64,000 nt of DNA from assembly GCF_011745365.1 (NCBI RefSeq), contig NW_024468910.1, positions 2,136,068-2,200,067 on the forward strand, written 5' to 3'. Numbering within the stretch: the first letter of the stretch is position 1; each line of letters opens with the position of its first letter. Source of the DNA: Cryphonectria parasitica EP155. Taxonomy: Eukaryota; Ascomycota; Sordariomycetes; Diaporthales; Cryphonectriaceae. A program made the translations under genes and the position numbers. Below the pieces are notes generated by a model that saw only the letters and a program-made list of their open reading frames with translations, was not told the DNA's origin and searched no databases. This document shows, one piece after another, positions 44,453 to 55,186 of this stretch.

Positions 44453-47195
44453 GATACATGTTGCGTTGGGTGGATGCGTGGGTGGGTGTGAGTGGGTGGG
44501 TGTGAGTGGGTGTGTCTGTCCCGCTGTGGCCCCCAAATTGTATACTGCATAGTCCAGTCTGATCGCATCATGTCTGCCGTTAGGCAAGACGTGGACCTAT
44601 CGTCTTTGTCGCTGGTGGGCTCTTGCATGGGATGGTGTTGCGATGAAACGTATTGGACGAGACGCTGCACAAAGGACTTGGCAAATGTGACAGTAATAAG
44701 ACGTAGGTCATGGGTTTGTGAAAGTGACATGTTGAATGCACAAGCCAGAAGAGACTGGCTTGTCGTAATACGAGGAGCTGATAATTCTTCAGCAGCTGTG
44801 CCGCCGCCACAGACAACAAGAAGAGGAGGTGCAGTTACAGCAGGAGGAGGAGAGGAGGAGGAGCAGGGAAAGGGCCAGGGTTCCTCGACATGGTGTTGGT
44901 TCCTAGGCGGTCCCTGCTTGCATGGTGTGGTCCCTTGGCCCCTGTGTGCGGGGAAACGCCCCAATACCAATGCTTGCCCACCAATTTACCCCCGGCGCGC
45001 ACCCCGCCGCCTTCCCCCCAAACTTTGGTTTTGTCTCTGGTTTTATCTATCAAATTTCTCTTCTTTACTTTCCTTTCTTTCTCCATTTACCCCTTCTAAC
45101 CTATTGTGTCTCTGTTCACACCTGATTCACATGCATGGTCACGTACCACAACGTTTATGGTACATGACAACAGCCACCTTTTCACGCGCCACTTGACCTA
45201 CAGTTGACGACTCCTATATGGTTACCACCATGTTCCTGTAGTCAGCTGCAGTTTGGGAAAAGGGCCGGCCCTTCAACAGTGCAGGTGGAGCAACACATAG
45301 GGTCTCGGACCACACACTCGAGGTCCGTAGTGGATGTCAACCATCCCAACCTGCTGCTCAAGTTCCGTCTCCTGATTCTACATCCTCAACACAGCATGTC
45401 CTGTCGACCTGAACCACGCTGAGGCTTGGACCCTCTGCGGATCGGCTTACAGACATGGACGGACACCCGACCTTTCCAGCCAGTCAATGCTCTCACTCAC
45501 CCAAGAATCATGCCGAGAGCCCACCCTCTTCGCATCTCTCGGCTTTTCCGTCTTCTCTTGTCTCTTTCTCGCGCCCGCCCGCTTCCCATCAGGGATTCAG
45601 GGGGGCCCCTTGCTAATTTCTTGCAATGATACTCATTCTGCGAGGCGGCTGCAGTGGTACACCAATATAATGAGAACATCACCCTCCAAGAGAGCACACC
45701 CATTTCAACGCAACGACAAGGTTCCCCATCCGAGAACCCCTTTGTTGCGCTGCGGGGCCCAGTATTCAGCATTTGGGCAGTACGCCAGAGGATAGAGACT
45801 AGGGCAGGCCAAGGGAGGGAGGGGGGCATGGCATTGTGGACAACCTTGCCTCCTGGCGATGAGATGCCGTCAAGGGCCAGCATTTCTGACCCAGCACGGT
45901 TCCACACGTGGCCTCTACATTAGTAGGGATCCACACCTTCCCTGTTCCCGTCCCTGCCCCTTGTCGCTGGAAGAACAGAAGAAGAGCATGAAAGAGAGAA
46001 GGGGTGGCGCACCTGGCCGGCCATCGACGTGGGACGTCAGGTTGAAGTGGTAGCAGCTACATTTCGATGCATTTGTCTAACGGTCACTGATGCGGGCCAG
46101 TGCGTCTTTGCCTCACGGGTAGCCGGCGTTCTGGATACAAGACAGATCCGTTCAAAGCGTCCTCCGGAACCCCAAGTATCTTTGTATTACACATACAGGA
46201 ACGAGGGCGCTGGCCTATGCCCCTCACCATCATCCATACCCTACTCCATGATCGCCTTGTCTCTCTACCTGGCTCGGGTCTGTGGGGCCCTGGTTGCTAC
46301 GAGGGAAGTCTCCCTTTAAATAAACCACCTTCATCCGTACACGCCCAAATGAACTAATATTCTCTGTCCATTGAGTCTTCATACATATTTGCACCGACGT
46401 TCCTTCATACATTGAGCTTCCTTCTAGGCACAACCGTCTGTCACCGCCCTGTGCCATGAAGTGTACTACTCATGTTATTATTTCACGAGTCTGGCTTACT
46501 TGGTCCTCCTGGTCTTTCTCAACCACAACTCCAACAGTCAGCACTTGTCTATCCACCTGCTTAGCTTGATCTGCGGCATTGGCCCCATCTCCTAGACGTG
46601 TTGACTACAACAGCTAGGCGAGGTGACTACCATTGCCATTGACCTCTCGTCATCGCGATATCTACCCTGTGTGTGCGTCCAGCTGGGTTCTTTCATTCAA
46701 GAGATTCGGTTTCTGTCTCCTAGGGCCCCTCTGCTGGCCTTGCACCTCTCGATTGTTGTTCTCTAGATACCTAATCACATCACTGCTTCACCTGTGCCGG
46801 TTCCGAGTACTCAATCTGCAGACATCTCCAGAATCATTAGGCGACCTCGTCTGTCAAGCCCCGGATGGCCTAAATTGACTCGTGCTTTTTCAGTAAACAG
46901 CTTCCTCGAATCACTATCTCAACTCTTCAAGCCTTTGCACGCAACTGGCTGTGACTGCTGTTCCTCGTCCTACCATACGTGAGGCACAGCACACCTTCAA
47001 CAGATTGGTGACCTGGTCCGGAATGAGATCTGGCGCGGCCTGTCAGTTAACTGCCTCTTACACACAAAGACTAGGTGTGCACAGAACTCCGTACCTTGCG
47101 CAAGGGCCGTCTAGGTTGTACATTCACTTGTCGTACGTACCCAACCCCGCGGCGCTTGATTCACCTGTCATGAGCTTAAAGGCTTGTGTTCAGCC

Positions 47196-47200
<5 letters not shown>

Positions 47201-47245
<45 letters not shown>
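47201..47245. repeat. (TC)n tract in the otubain promoter or leader
   Basis: About 22 perfect TC dinucleotides ending 35 nt before the proposed otubain start codon. Polypyrimidine tracts at this position are common in fungal promoters and leaders. It could set the transcription start. Confidence 0.8.
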
Positions 47246-47249
<4 letters not shown>

Positions 47250-47280
47250 ATCAAGCACGTGTACATATACCTGAAGGCTG

Positions 47281-49998
47281 ATGGTCAAAGGCAAATCATC
47301 CTACAGATCACAGTGTAAGACACACCCAACGCAGAGACAAGGGATACTACCTTGTAGCCGGAACAGGATACACGGAGTCGGGACAAACCAATAATATATA
47401 CAACACATACGCAATCCCACGGCAACAGCGCCATCAACGGTGGCGAGACTGGACAAGCTGGCGAATTCACCTCTGTCAGTCGATCAGTCCGACTACATCG
47501 CGGCCGATAGCAACGCGACCATTTTCCACGAAGACACGTTCATACCTGAGCCAACGCCGCTCGACCCTAACGTCGACTACCATGGCTACCCGCTCGAGGG
47601 TTTCCTGCTAAGTGACCATGAACGGCTAGAGGATGATGGGTTATCGTTGCTGTTGCAGCCCTTGAGGGATGACTTGTACGCTCAGCAGGACAGCTTATAT
47701 GACGGGCTGAGCCAGGCCGACTTTAGCAGCTACCCGCAAGCGCCCCACGTATTGTTGCCCGGGTCTGCAGAGGGTGGTGGTGGTGGGTCTGGACAGGACT
47801 CTAGGGTTGTAGATGACCCCTGTCCTGGGCCCGGTTACCGGTTTGGCTACAGCCCTGGCCCCTGCCCTGGCACCCTTAGGCAGGCCTCTGTATCTGGTGG
47901 ACCACTTGCTGGCTCTAGCGCACTTGAGTTTGGCAGCCGCGGCGGGGCAGAGGTTCCAGCGCCCGCAGACCCAACCCTGGCCGGGGTCCCAGTTGACGAC
48001 GCTACAGGTGCCCCGCCGACGACGACCACCGCCCCGTTTTCCTTCCACGGCGCTCTTTCTCAGGACCAGCAGCACCCAACAGGAATCCTTCGACACTTCG
48101 AAGACGTCCCCAGCTGCGATCCCAAGAACATCAACCGCAAATATCATAAACACGAGAACGACGGACCGCGACGCTGCTTTCGCATCTGCCTTCGTCCTTC
48201 GCATCCCAGCGACGCGATGGAGGCGGGATCGAGCCACCAGGACGACCTGGACGCCCAGGAGGCTGCTGCCCGAACATGGCAGCCCGAGCTCGAGGTGCGC
48301 AAACATTTCTGTCTTCTCTTCTGCCAATCTCGAGCCTGGTCTTTATGTTTCTCCAGCTCTGATGGCATGAAGCTGTCTCGCTCTCGATCGCCAAGCTGAC
48401 CATTTGAGAACGATGATAGGGACCCCGCCTGGGCCCCAAGACCCCTATCGACGCCATCGCCGCCGAATACACCACAGCTGACCCCGTTTATGTAGCCAAG
48501 ACGATGGTAGGTCCTTTTCTTTTCTTCAATCCATGTGTTTATGCTGTCGATGTCACACTCTCTGGGCGAACAATTTTTGTTCCAAGCTCAAGGGACTAAG
48601 AGGTGGAAGAGAGGGGGGAGAAACGACCAGCGCTGACCTCTTAATATTGATAGGCCCTGCCACATACTTACTCACACTACCGGCCGGTCAAGGGCGACGG
48701 CAACTGTGGATGGAGAGGTAAGTAGCCAGCACCCACAAACTTGGTTCCGTGCACGTGAGAGCCCGGATCACCAAGTTGCCTGACTCGGAACGATAACATC
48801 GGTACACACAGTACCGCGGTCCGTCAAGGCTCCTTTGACTAACTTGTCGGCAGCGATCGGCTTCTGCTACTTCGAGCTGCTCATCCATACGGGCAGCCGG
48901 GAGGTGGTGCAGGGAGAACAGCTGCGTCTGTCACAGCTGAACGACTTCCTCGTCAACAGTGGTGGCTACGACCCGGTGATGTTTATGGATTTTGTCGAGG
49001 AGACTTTGCAACTCTTCCAGAACATCGCAGACAACATACACAACCCAGCTGCTGCCCACACCATCCTTGCTGACACATTCAACGACGATGGGTCCATGGG
49101 CGTGCTATACCACCTCCGACTACTTGCGGCATCATGGCTCAAGGGCAACCGAGAGCAGTACGACGCCTGGTGTGAGACTGGTATTGAGGGGTACTGCATG
49201 TCGATGCTCGAGCCGCCAGATCGAGAAATCGAGGAACTTGGCATCGTGCTCCTGGTCGAGGTCCTTCTCCGGCCGATCGGGTTTGTCCTCCAGATAGCTT
49301 ATCTGGACCGCAGTGCAGGTACGGAGGTTAACACCCACCGGTTCCCCGAGTCAGGTGACGACGGCGGTCCCTTTATCCACCTTTTGTACCGCCCGGGCCA
49401 CTACGACATTCTGTACAAGCGGGATCCGGTCCAGGTGCAAGTCAACCGGGTGGCCTTTGACCCTACTACCTTTGGAAGAGCTCCGGGAATGCCTGCGGCC
49501 TGGGGCTTCGAAAACCCTCTTGTCCATATACCATGTGCCGCGCCGCTGTCGCCCATGGCCCAGCTTGCCGATACGTCATGGTTTCCGGAGCCCCAGCCGG
49601 ATCCCTCGTCAACGCCTCCTGGGGCACAGACAGCGTCTGATGCCTGCACACACTCGACCACCTGTTCTCAGGTGTCCACCGAGTCGCAGCCAACACCTCC
49701 CTCCGCCACGACCCCCACGACGCCAACGAGCTCGATTAGATTCAGCAGATACCAGTACGAGGAGCCCTTCGATGTCACTTCCTGGCCGGAGCAGACGACC
49801 CAGAGCTTGTCGTTCAAAAACTCGCATTTCAACAAGGCACATTACAACAACCCGAACTTCACACCAGAGGAGTATGTGCCAGAAGTAATCGACGAGGCGG
49901 AGAGACTAGAGAGGGCGACCCGGAAGAGGATCCGGAAAGAGAGGAGAGAATCCCAGCATTCTCGTGACGATGGAAGTAATAACAGAAAGGAGAAATGA
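47281..49998 (+). CDS. Otubain-type OTU deubiquitinase with long extensions
   Basis: Proposed exons 47281-47314, 47429-48294, 48420-48506, 48654-48717 and 48854-49998 give 731 residues. Exons 2-5 are well supported by frame and splice signals. The 34-nt first exon is inferred because exon 2 has no ATG in frame; its donor T/GTAAGA and acceptor CAACAG keep frame. Residues about 1-300 are disordered (Pro/Gly/Asp/Ser-rich). The peptidase C65 domain begins at GPRLGPKTPIDAIAAEY. It carries the catalytic Asp and Cys in VKGDGNCGWRAIGF (Cys about 347). It ends with the catalytic His in LLYRPGHYDILYKRD (His about 533). The C-terminal 190 residues are Ser/Thr/Pro-rich, ending in a basic helix. Otubains cleave ubiquitin chains, OTUB1 preferring Lys48 linkages. 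Animal OTUB1 has about 270 residues, so both extensions are striking. Confidence 0.85.
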
Positions 49999-50825
49999 CA
50001 ATCAAAGAACGAGGTGTCGACGTTAAGGGCACACCCTTGCCGGAGGCCGGGGTCAAGTGCCCAAGCCTGAAGAGGCCTGATTTGATACTTTTTTTTCTTA
50101 TTGGTGTCGAGGCTATCAAATCGATTAATGTGGTAAAAAACGAAGCTTGCCTGCAGAGAAGGGGATTATACCCATTGCATTATTGATCATGTATAGCGAT
50201 CACAGGAGCTTGCAGGTCATTCCCGCATTCTTCTCTTGGACGTCGCAGTTGCGACATCAGAGATGGTTCTCTTTTATCTATCTGGAGGCCTATCAGGGCT
50301 GGAAAAAACCAGGTACAATGGTTGGCGATAAGATGGTGGGATGGTGGTCATGCCCTGGTCTGGATGCGTTCATTGCTTGGATTGATTTCCTCCCAGGCCT
50401 CCTTGGCTTGATGACGATAGTTGTGTTTTTCTGTTTTCTTTTTGTTCTTGCCCCACACCTTTCAGCTTTCATCTCATCACACAGCCTTGCGCACATCTAG
50501 TCTGCATCTTCTCAGCAATTGCTAGATGGTGGGAAAACACAAAACACCCTGCGGCCCTCCCCCAAAAAGGAGGAGAATCACTGTCGGGAGGCCAGTAATA
50601 GTTTGTCTGTAACCTCTATTGTTGTTCTTTGGGCTGGCTGCAGCCAACTTGGAAGGAGTGTATAGGTCCGTAAGGTCCGTAATTCAATGCGTTCATCGAT
50701 TAATCATTCATAACCACAGGCTATTCACTTATCGTGGAGACAAGGCCTGGCTGATTAGTTATTGTCTTCGCGTACCTTGACCAGTTTCTAATTTCTTTTT
50801 TTTTTTTTTTCCCTTTTTTTTTTCC

Positions 50826-50866
<41 letters not shown>

Positions 50867-51279
50867 GAAATTGACTCATTCCATATTGAGAGAAGAATAT
50901 AACAGAAGTCCACATGCATACACGACCAGTCTATCAATCTATTGCTGAGATATATGCGGCTGTACCGATCAATCATGCTCTCTTGACCACCAATATCAAA
51001 ACAGAACCTGTGGATGCTGTGCGCATAATTGCACCATCAAATACAAGTCTTCTCTTTTGGGAAGGGGAATAATGAAAAGAAAAGGGAGAGAGGGGGACGG
51101 GGGCGATCAACAACGCTCAGTCTCCCCATCACAGTCTCCAACGCCAATTCTCTATTAAAATAAAAAAAATACTCTTCCCTCCACGTTCTACAACACCACT
51201 ATCATAGACACCGCCGCACGATATTTGCAGGAGTCCACCAGCGAGACCTGGGTCGAGGGGATCTCGTGGTGCTATTGGC
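49999..51279. other. Convergent intergenic region with long poly-T
   Basis: About 1.28 kb between the 3' ends of the otubain and CSN2 genes. It includes the T-rich tract at 50796-50865: four blocks of T broken only by CCC and CCCCC. No gene supported. Confidence 0.5.
50796..50865. repeat. Poly-T tract
   Basis: About 70 nt consisting only of T apart from CCC and CCCCC interruptions, and ending in a 38-nt uninterrupted T run. It could be the poly-A end of an old retroposed sequence on the minus strand or simple slippage; no retroelement body is recognisable next to it. Confidence 0.95.
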
Positions 51280-52935
51280 CTAGAACAGCGCCAGCTTGTG
51301 CCTGCTCCACACGTCCTCCGAAACCTTGATGCGGTCGCCGGCATCGCTGCTGTTTTCATCGTTGACCACACCGAAGTTTCCTCCGCCTCCTCCTGCCCCT
51401 CTGCCTCGTCGTCCTCCTGATCGTGCTAGAGCTGCTCCTTTTCCACCTAGTCCTCCAACACTGAACCCTGCTCCTCGTCGACCTACATTCCCTGCGCCAC
51501 GCCCCTTCAGCACTGCTCCTGCTCCTCCTCGTCGTCCACCTGCACTACCACCTCCACAACCTCCTCGGCCGCCCACTACTCTTCCTCCTCCTCGACGACC
51601 TCCTTGCCCTCGCCCTCGTACACTTGTTACTCCTACTCCACCTCGTCCGCTACCGCTTCCACCTCGTCCGCCTCCGCCTCCTGTTCGTCCTCCTCTGCTG
51701 GTACCTCCCCGCATAACCTGCCCCAAACGACTTCCGGCGAGGGCCGAAATTTCAAAATACCCGCCGGCGAGGTCCACCTCAGAGGTGGTGCCCGAGTCCA
51801 AGTTCCGGAAGCCATCGCTGTTCTTGAAGACGGTCGTGTATAGGTCGGCGAGCGCAGCCGACATATTCTGTATCGCGACCATGCGCTCTGCGTCGTGAGG
51901 GCGTTCGATCTCCAGCACGCCCTTCTGCTGGTCGATCTTGCCATGTATGCGGCCGTCGATGATCAGGAAGGTCATGATGTCCACGACTTCGCGCTCGGAG
52001 ATGGTGAGCTCGCGGGCGACCCACGCCAGGCGCATGCGGGTGTAAGGAATGATGAGCTTGAGAACAGCCTTGGTGCGCATGTTTCGGGTCACCTCGTCGA
52101 TGTTTTCGGCGATGAAGGGGTCGGCCAGGAGGTCCTGGTTAGAGGCCAGGACGCGGCCGTACCTGTGTATGTCATCGTGCTGGTACGCCTCGACAAGGTC
52201 AGTCATGGCCGCTATGCGGGGGTCGGTTCTGTAAGGCTTCGTCTCCTGGCTGTCGAAAGGGTTGATGTCGGACTTCATCAGCATGGTTGTCAGCAGCAGG
52301 TACTTGAGCACCTTGATCCTCTGCAGGCTGCCAGCTTCGTCGTAGTTGCGGAACGATTCGAAGAAGTCCGACTGGGCGTCCTGCCAGTTCTCCTCCGACA
52401 TGTGCATCTTGCCGCCGCACTCACGGATGATGCCCATGATCTTGGGGTGGGGCACGGCGGAGCGGATGCAGAGTGCCCGTTGGTAGAGTGCCTTGAGCCG
52501 CTTGTTGTTCCTGGTCTCAGCGTGCATCTGGATCTCGAGTGCGTAGATGTCCAGCAGGTACGTGCCCTTGGAGGTGTCCTCAGAGCCGTCGCCGCGGCGA
52601 CAGGCCTTGTACAGCTCCTTGAGCTTCTTGTTGACAGACAGGTAGTCGTGGCGATCGAGCAGCAACTTGGCCAGCTTGATGTTGGTCTTGAGCCACAGAC
52701 GCTCATTGTTGGTCGTCTGGAAGCATTCCAAGGTGAGAGCGTAGAAGCGCTCCATGCAGAGCACGGCGCCTTCGGGGTCAGAGCCCTTCTCGATGTAGTC
52801 CAGCATATTGTTGATGGATTTTTCCGAGTAATTTCGTGTAACCGCGGACTTGACGTATGAAAGCAGCTCCTCATAGTGTTGAATAGCCTAGGGCAGGTTA
52901 GTGCAAAAGCTCTCATCATCATCATCATCATCATC

Positions 52936-52975
<40 letters not shown>

Positions 52976-53275
52976 CCAAGACCACCACAGAAACCATCTT
53001 CGGGAGCAACGAACCATATCGTATCGACGCATCTTAAACTCGAGCTTGATGGCCTGCTTCAACCCCTTGAACCCCCATTCGCCCTTCTCTGCCTGCAGCT
53101 TCGGGATTTCCAGGAACTCATTGATAGCATCTTCGGGCTCGGAGACCTTGAGCTGCTTGGCGTTGTAGTACCTATTTTCGATGTCGACATCACCAGAGTC
53201 TTCATCACCATCCGTGTCATCGTAGTCAAAGTCATATTCCTCATCCGACTCTTGCATAAAGTCGTCGTCCGACAT
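51280..53275 (-). CDS. csnB: COP9 signalosome subunit 2 with Gly/Arg-rich tail
   Basis: Two exons, 53015-53275 and 51280-52887, give 622 residues. It opens MSDDDFMQESDEEYDFDYDD, the acidic CSN2 N-terminus. Helical TPR-like repeats follow, with YYNAKQLK, DAINEFLEIPKLQ, FKGLKQAIKLEFKMRRYD, then AIQHYEELLSYVKSAVTRNY and SEKSINNMLDYI across the splice junction. The PCI domain is at about residues 300-450 and includes LKLIIPYTRMRLAWVARELT and ISEREVVDIMTFLIIDGRI. The usual family length is about 490-510 residues. Here about 110 extra residues (about 480-590) are almost all Gly and Arg, with RGG/GRGG motifs, before a normal-looking end (DRIKVSEDVWSRHKLALF). The intron (127 nt) has a GTTCGT donor and contains (GTT)n and (GAT)n runs. 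CSN removes Nedd8 from cullins and controls fungal development and light response. Confidence 0.93.
52914..52974. repeat. Compound (CAT)n(CAA)n microsatellite in CSN2 intron
   Basis: About seven CAT triplets run straight into about thirteen CAA triplets, within the single CSN2 intron. Expansion would lengthen the intron but not the protein. Confidence 0.93.
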
Positions 53276-53902
53276 CTTGACTTAGATGGAGATAACACGT
53301 AGGCGGGGTGTGAGCCCAGAGCAGGGACGATGTTGCAATGGAGGGAACAAAGGAAGTTGTGCAGATGTGGTTGGCGCGGTAATTGTTTTGGGCCGGGTTT
53401 TGCTTTCCTGCTTTTCTTGGCCCCGTCTTTTCTTCCTTCCGGGTGTTAACGGCGGTGAGTTATGAGAGAATGCCAAGGAGGAAAAGGATGAGAGAAACAA
53501 GTCTCACTTTTTTGTTGTACTGCCTTGCCTCTGACGTGTAAAACCCATGTAAGGCTGAGTGAAAGATTGGGGAGGGGGTTAGGGCGTACGGGCAAACGGG
53601 TTCAGTGGGTTCAGAGGGGACCCACAATTGAGTGCCAGTGTGCATACCTCAACGCAGGGATGGTTCTTATCGATAATGATGATCACGTAAAAGGCCTCCC
53701 GCTTGCTACTTAAGCAAGCAATTTATGTTTAACTTGCCTGACCCAGCCACTGCCGCCACTCATCTCTTTCCCTCCCACTCTCGCAAACAGGTCCTCGGCC
53801 ACGATCTCATCTCGAACCCTCGTCCTAATCACATACGCACATACACACGAGAGAGAGAAAGACAGATCGATACACGCGGGAACGTGATCTCAGCGGTTCA
53901 AG
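53276..53902. promoter_or_regulatory. Divergent promoter region CSN2 / CWC25
   Basis: A 627-nt region between the start codons of two divergent housekeeping genes, so it must contain both promoters. The CWC25 side is rich in CA and GAGAGA (53825-53870). No specific factor site can be assigned by eye. Confidence 0.5.
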
Positions 53903-55186
53903 ATGGGAGGAGGCAACGACCTCAATCTCAAGAAATCATGGCATCCTCAGTTGATGACCAACCAGCGCCGCGTCTTCGATGCAGAGCAGGCAGCGCTGCA
54001 AGAACGTAAAATCACCGAGGCCAGGATCGATGAGATCAGGCGTGAGCGACAGATCGAGGAGACGCAAAAACAACTCGAGGCCTCGGGCGGACCCAAACGT
54101 GTCGACCGCGTCGACTGGATGTACCAGGGCCCCAACGACGGCGGGCGAGACGAATTCTCCAGCGAAGCCTTCCTGCTCGGCAAGCGACGCATCGATTCCA
54201 TCCTCCGTGGTGACGATGCCAAAACACTCGAGAAACCAGTGGGCCCTACAGGCTCAGTGGGCGCGCCCGTCCCCATTGTTGCATCTGCCCGTGATACAGC
54301 GGCGAAGATTAGGGAGGACCCCCTTGTGGCCATCAAACGGCAAGAGCAGGAGGCATACCAGGCGATGATGAAAGACCCTTCGAGGCGGCGGCAGCTACTA
54401 GCACAGATGGGCATGGCGGAAGAGGAGCCCAAGAAACGCAAGGAAGAGCGGCACCGCAGTCACAAACATCGATCATACCGCGATCGTGACGACGATGAGA
54501 GGCGACGCCGTCGCGATAACTCGAGAGACCGCTCGCGAAGCCCGCGGCGACGCGACGATGAGGACTCAGATTACGAACGACGCCGGCGAAGCAGGCGCTC
54601 TGACTCGCGCGAGAGGACACGGGAGCGCCACCGCTACGGCTCGAGGGATCGCAGAGAGAGCCGGAGGCGGGACTACGCCGACAGCGACCAAGCGGGCAGC
54701 CGGAGAAGAGACGACTCAGACGATGATCGCAAGGAAAGCCGGAGGAGAGACTACGCATACGACGATCGCAAGGATAGCCGGAGAAAAGATTATTCATACG
54801 ACGAACGAAAGGAGGATCGTAGGAGAGGCTATCACGACAAGCGACGAAACGACAATGTCAAGGAGGAGAGAGCCAGGAATCGGGATATCCCGAGCAGAGG
54901 CGACGCAGGTGCGCGACGGAACGGAGATGACGAAGAGGAAAAGGCCAGGAAGCTGGCGGCTATGCAGAGCGATGCGACAGATCTGGATAGGGCCAGGCAG
55001 TCCCGTCTGGCAGCTCTGGCGCAGAAGGAGCAGGCCGAGCGCGAGGCTGATGATCGAGCGCGCGCCAAGTCGCAGAGGTACGGTGGACGGGACTTTGCAA
55101 ACAGACTGCACAATTCAGCCGGGAATGAAAGCCTCGCGGACAGGATTGGACGAGGCCGTCAGGGCTTACAGAGAGAAGATGCTTGA
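53903..55186 (+). CDS. CWC25: Pre-mRNA splicing factor Cwc25
   Basis: Intronless, 427 residues, from the ATG in TTCAAGATGGG. The N-terminal CIR/CBF1-interacting domain (about residues 8-45) has LNLKKSWHPQLMTNQRRVFD and AEQAALQERK, with RVDWMYQGP shortly after. All are hallmarks of Cwc25. A middle conserved part has EAFLLGKRRID and REDPLVAIKRQEQEAYQAM. From about residue 175 a long RS/RD/RE-rich segment begins. It includes internal repeats of the type RRDYAYDDRKDS / RRKDYSYDERKED. A C-terminal helix follows with ARKLAAMQSDATDLDRAR. Cwc25 joins the spliceosome after Prp2 to promote the first transesterification. The RS region was probably lengthened by tandem duplication of the DYxYDxRK unit. 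Confidence 0.92.
   Translation: MGGGNDLNLKKSWHPQLMTNQRRVFDAEQAALQERKITEARIDEIRRERQIEETQKQLEASGGPKRVDRVDWMYQGPNDGGRDEFSSEAFLLGKRRIDSILRGDDAKTLEKPVGPTGSVGAPVPIVASARDTAAKIREDPLVAIKRQEQEAYQAMMKDPSRRRQLLAQMGMAEEEPKKRKEERHRSHKHRSYRDRDDDERRRRRDNSRDRSRSPRRRDDEDSDYERRRRSRRSDSRERTRERHRYGSRDRRESRRRDYADSDQAGSRRRDDSDDDRKESRRRDYAYDDRKDSRRKDYSYDERKEDRRRGYHDKRRNDNVKEERARNRDIPSRGDAGARRNGDDEEEKARKLAAMQSDATDLDRARQSRLAALAQKEQAEREADDRARAKSQRYGGRDFANRLHNSAGNESLADRIGRGRQGLQREDA

Larger units (their letters stand above)
36947..47280. other. 10.3 kb gene desert rich in simple repeats
   Basis: No ORF here combines fungal codon bias with any recognisable motif. Long ORFs at 37754-38605, 41863-42369 and 44305-44970 run through microsatellites or low-complexity DNA. 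The region holds (CA)n, (GAA)n, (CAG)n, (TG)n and (TC)n tracts, listed separately. C homopolymers lie near 37417, 37913, 38656 and 40611, and a G run near 39412. It ends at the otubain gene, so part is presumably its regulatory region. Non-coding RNAs cannot be excluded. Confidence 0.5.

Noticed and set aside
44223..44970. ORFs encoding Val-Cys or Thr-His repeats
   Set aside because: Produced only by the TG microsatellite being open in several frames.
47440..47442. GTG as otubain start
   Set aside because: Non-AUG start unlikely; a tiny upstream ATG exon with good splice signals explains the open frame.
47695..48327. 210-residue minus-strand ORF
   Set aside because: Antisense of the otubain N-terminal exon; the plus frame splices correctly into the OTU core.
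50796..50865. Poly-A tail of a LINE or processed pseudogene
   Set aside because: No reverse transcriptase, target duplication or coding body next to it; simple T slippage is sufficient.
51296..51898. 200-residue plus-strand ORF rich in Pro and Arg
   Set aside because: It is the antisense of the Gly/Arg-rich CSN2 tail; the opposite strand carries the conserved CSN2 protein.
51895..52860. 321-residue plus-strand ORF
   Set aside because: Exact antisense of the CSN2 helical-repeat and PCI region; no motifs of its own.
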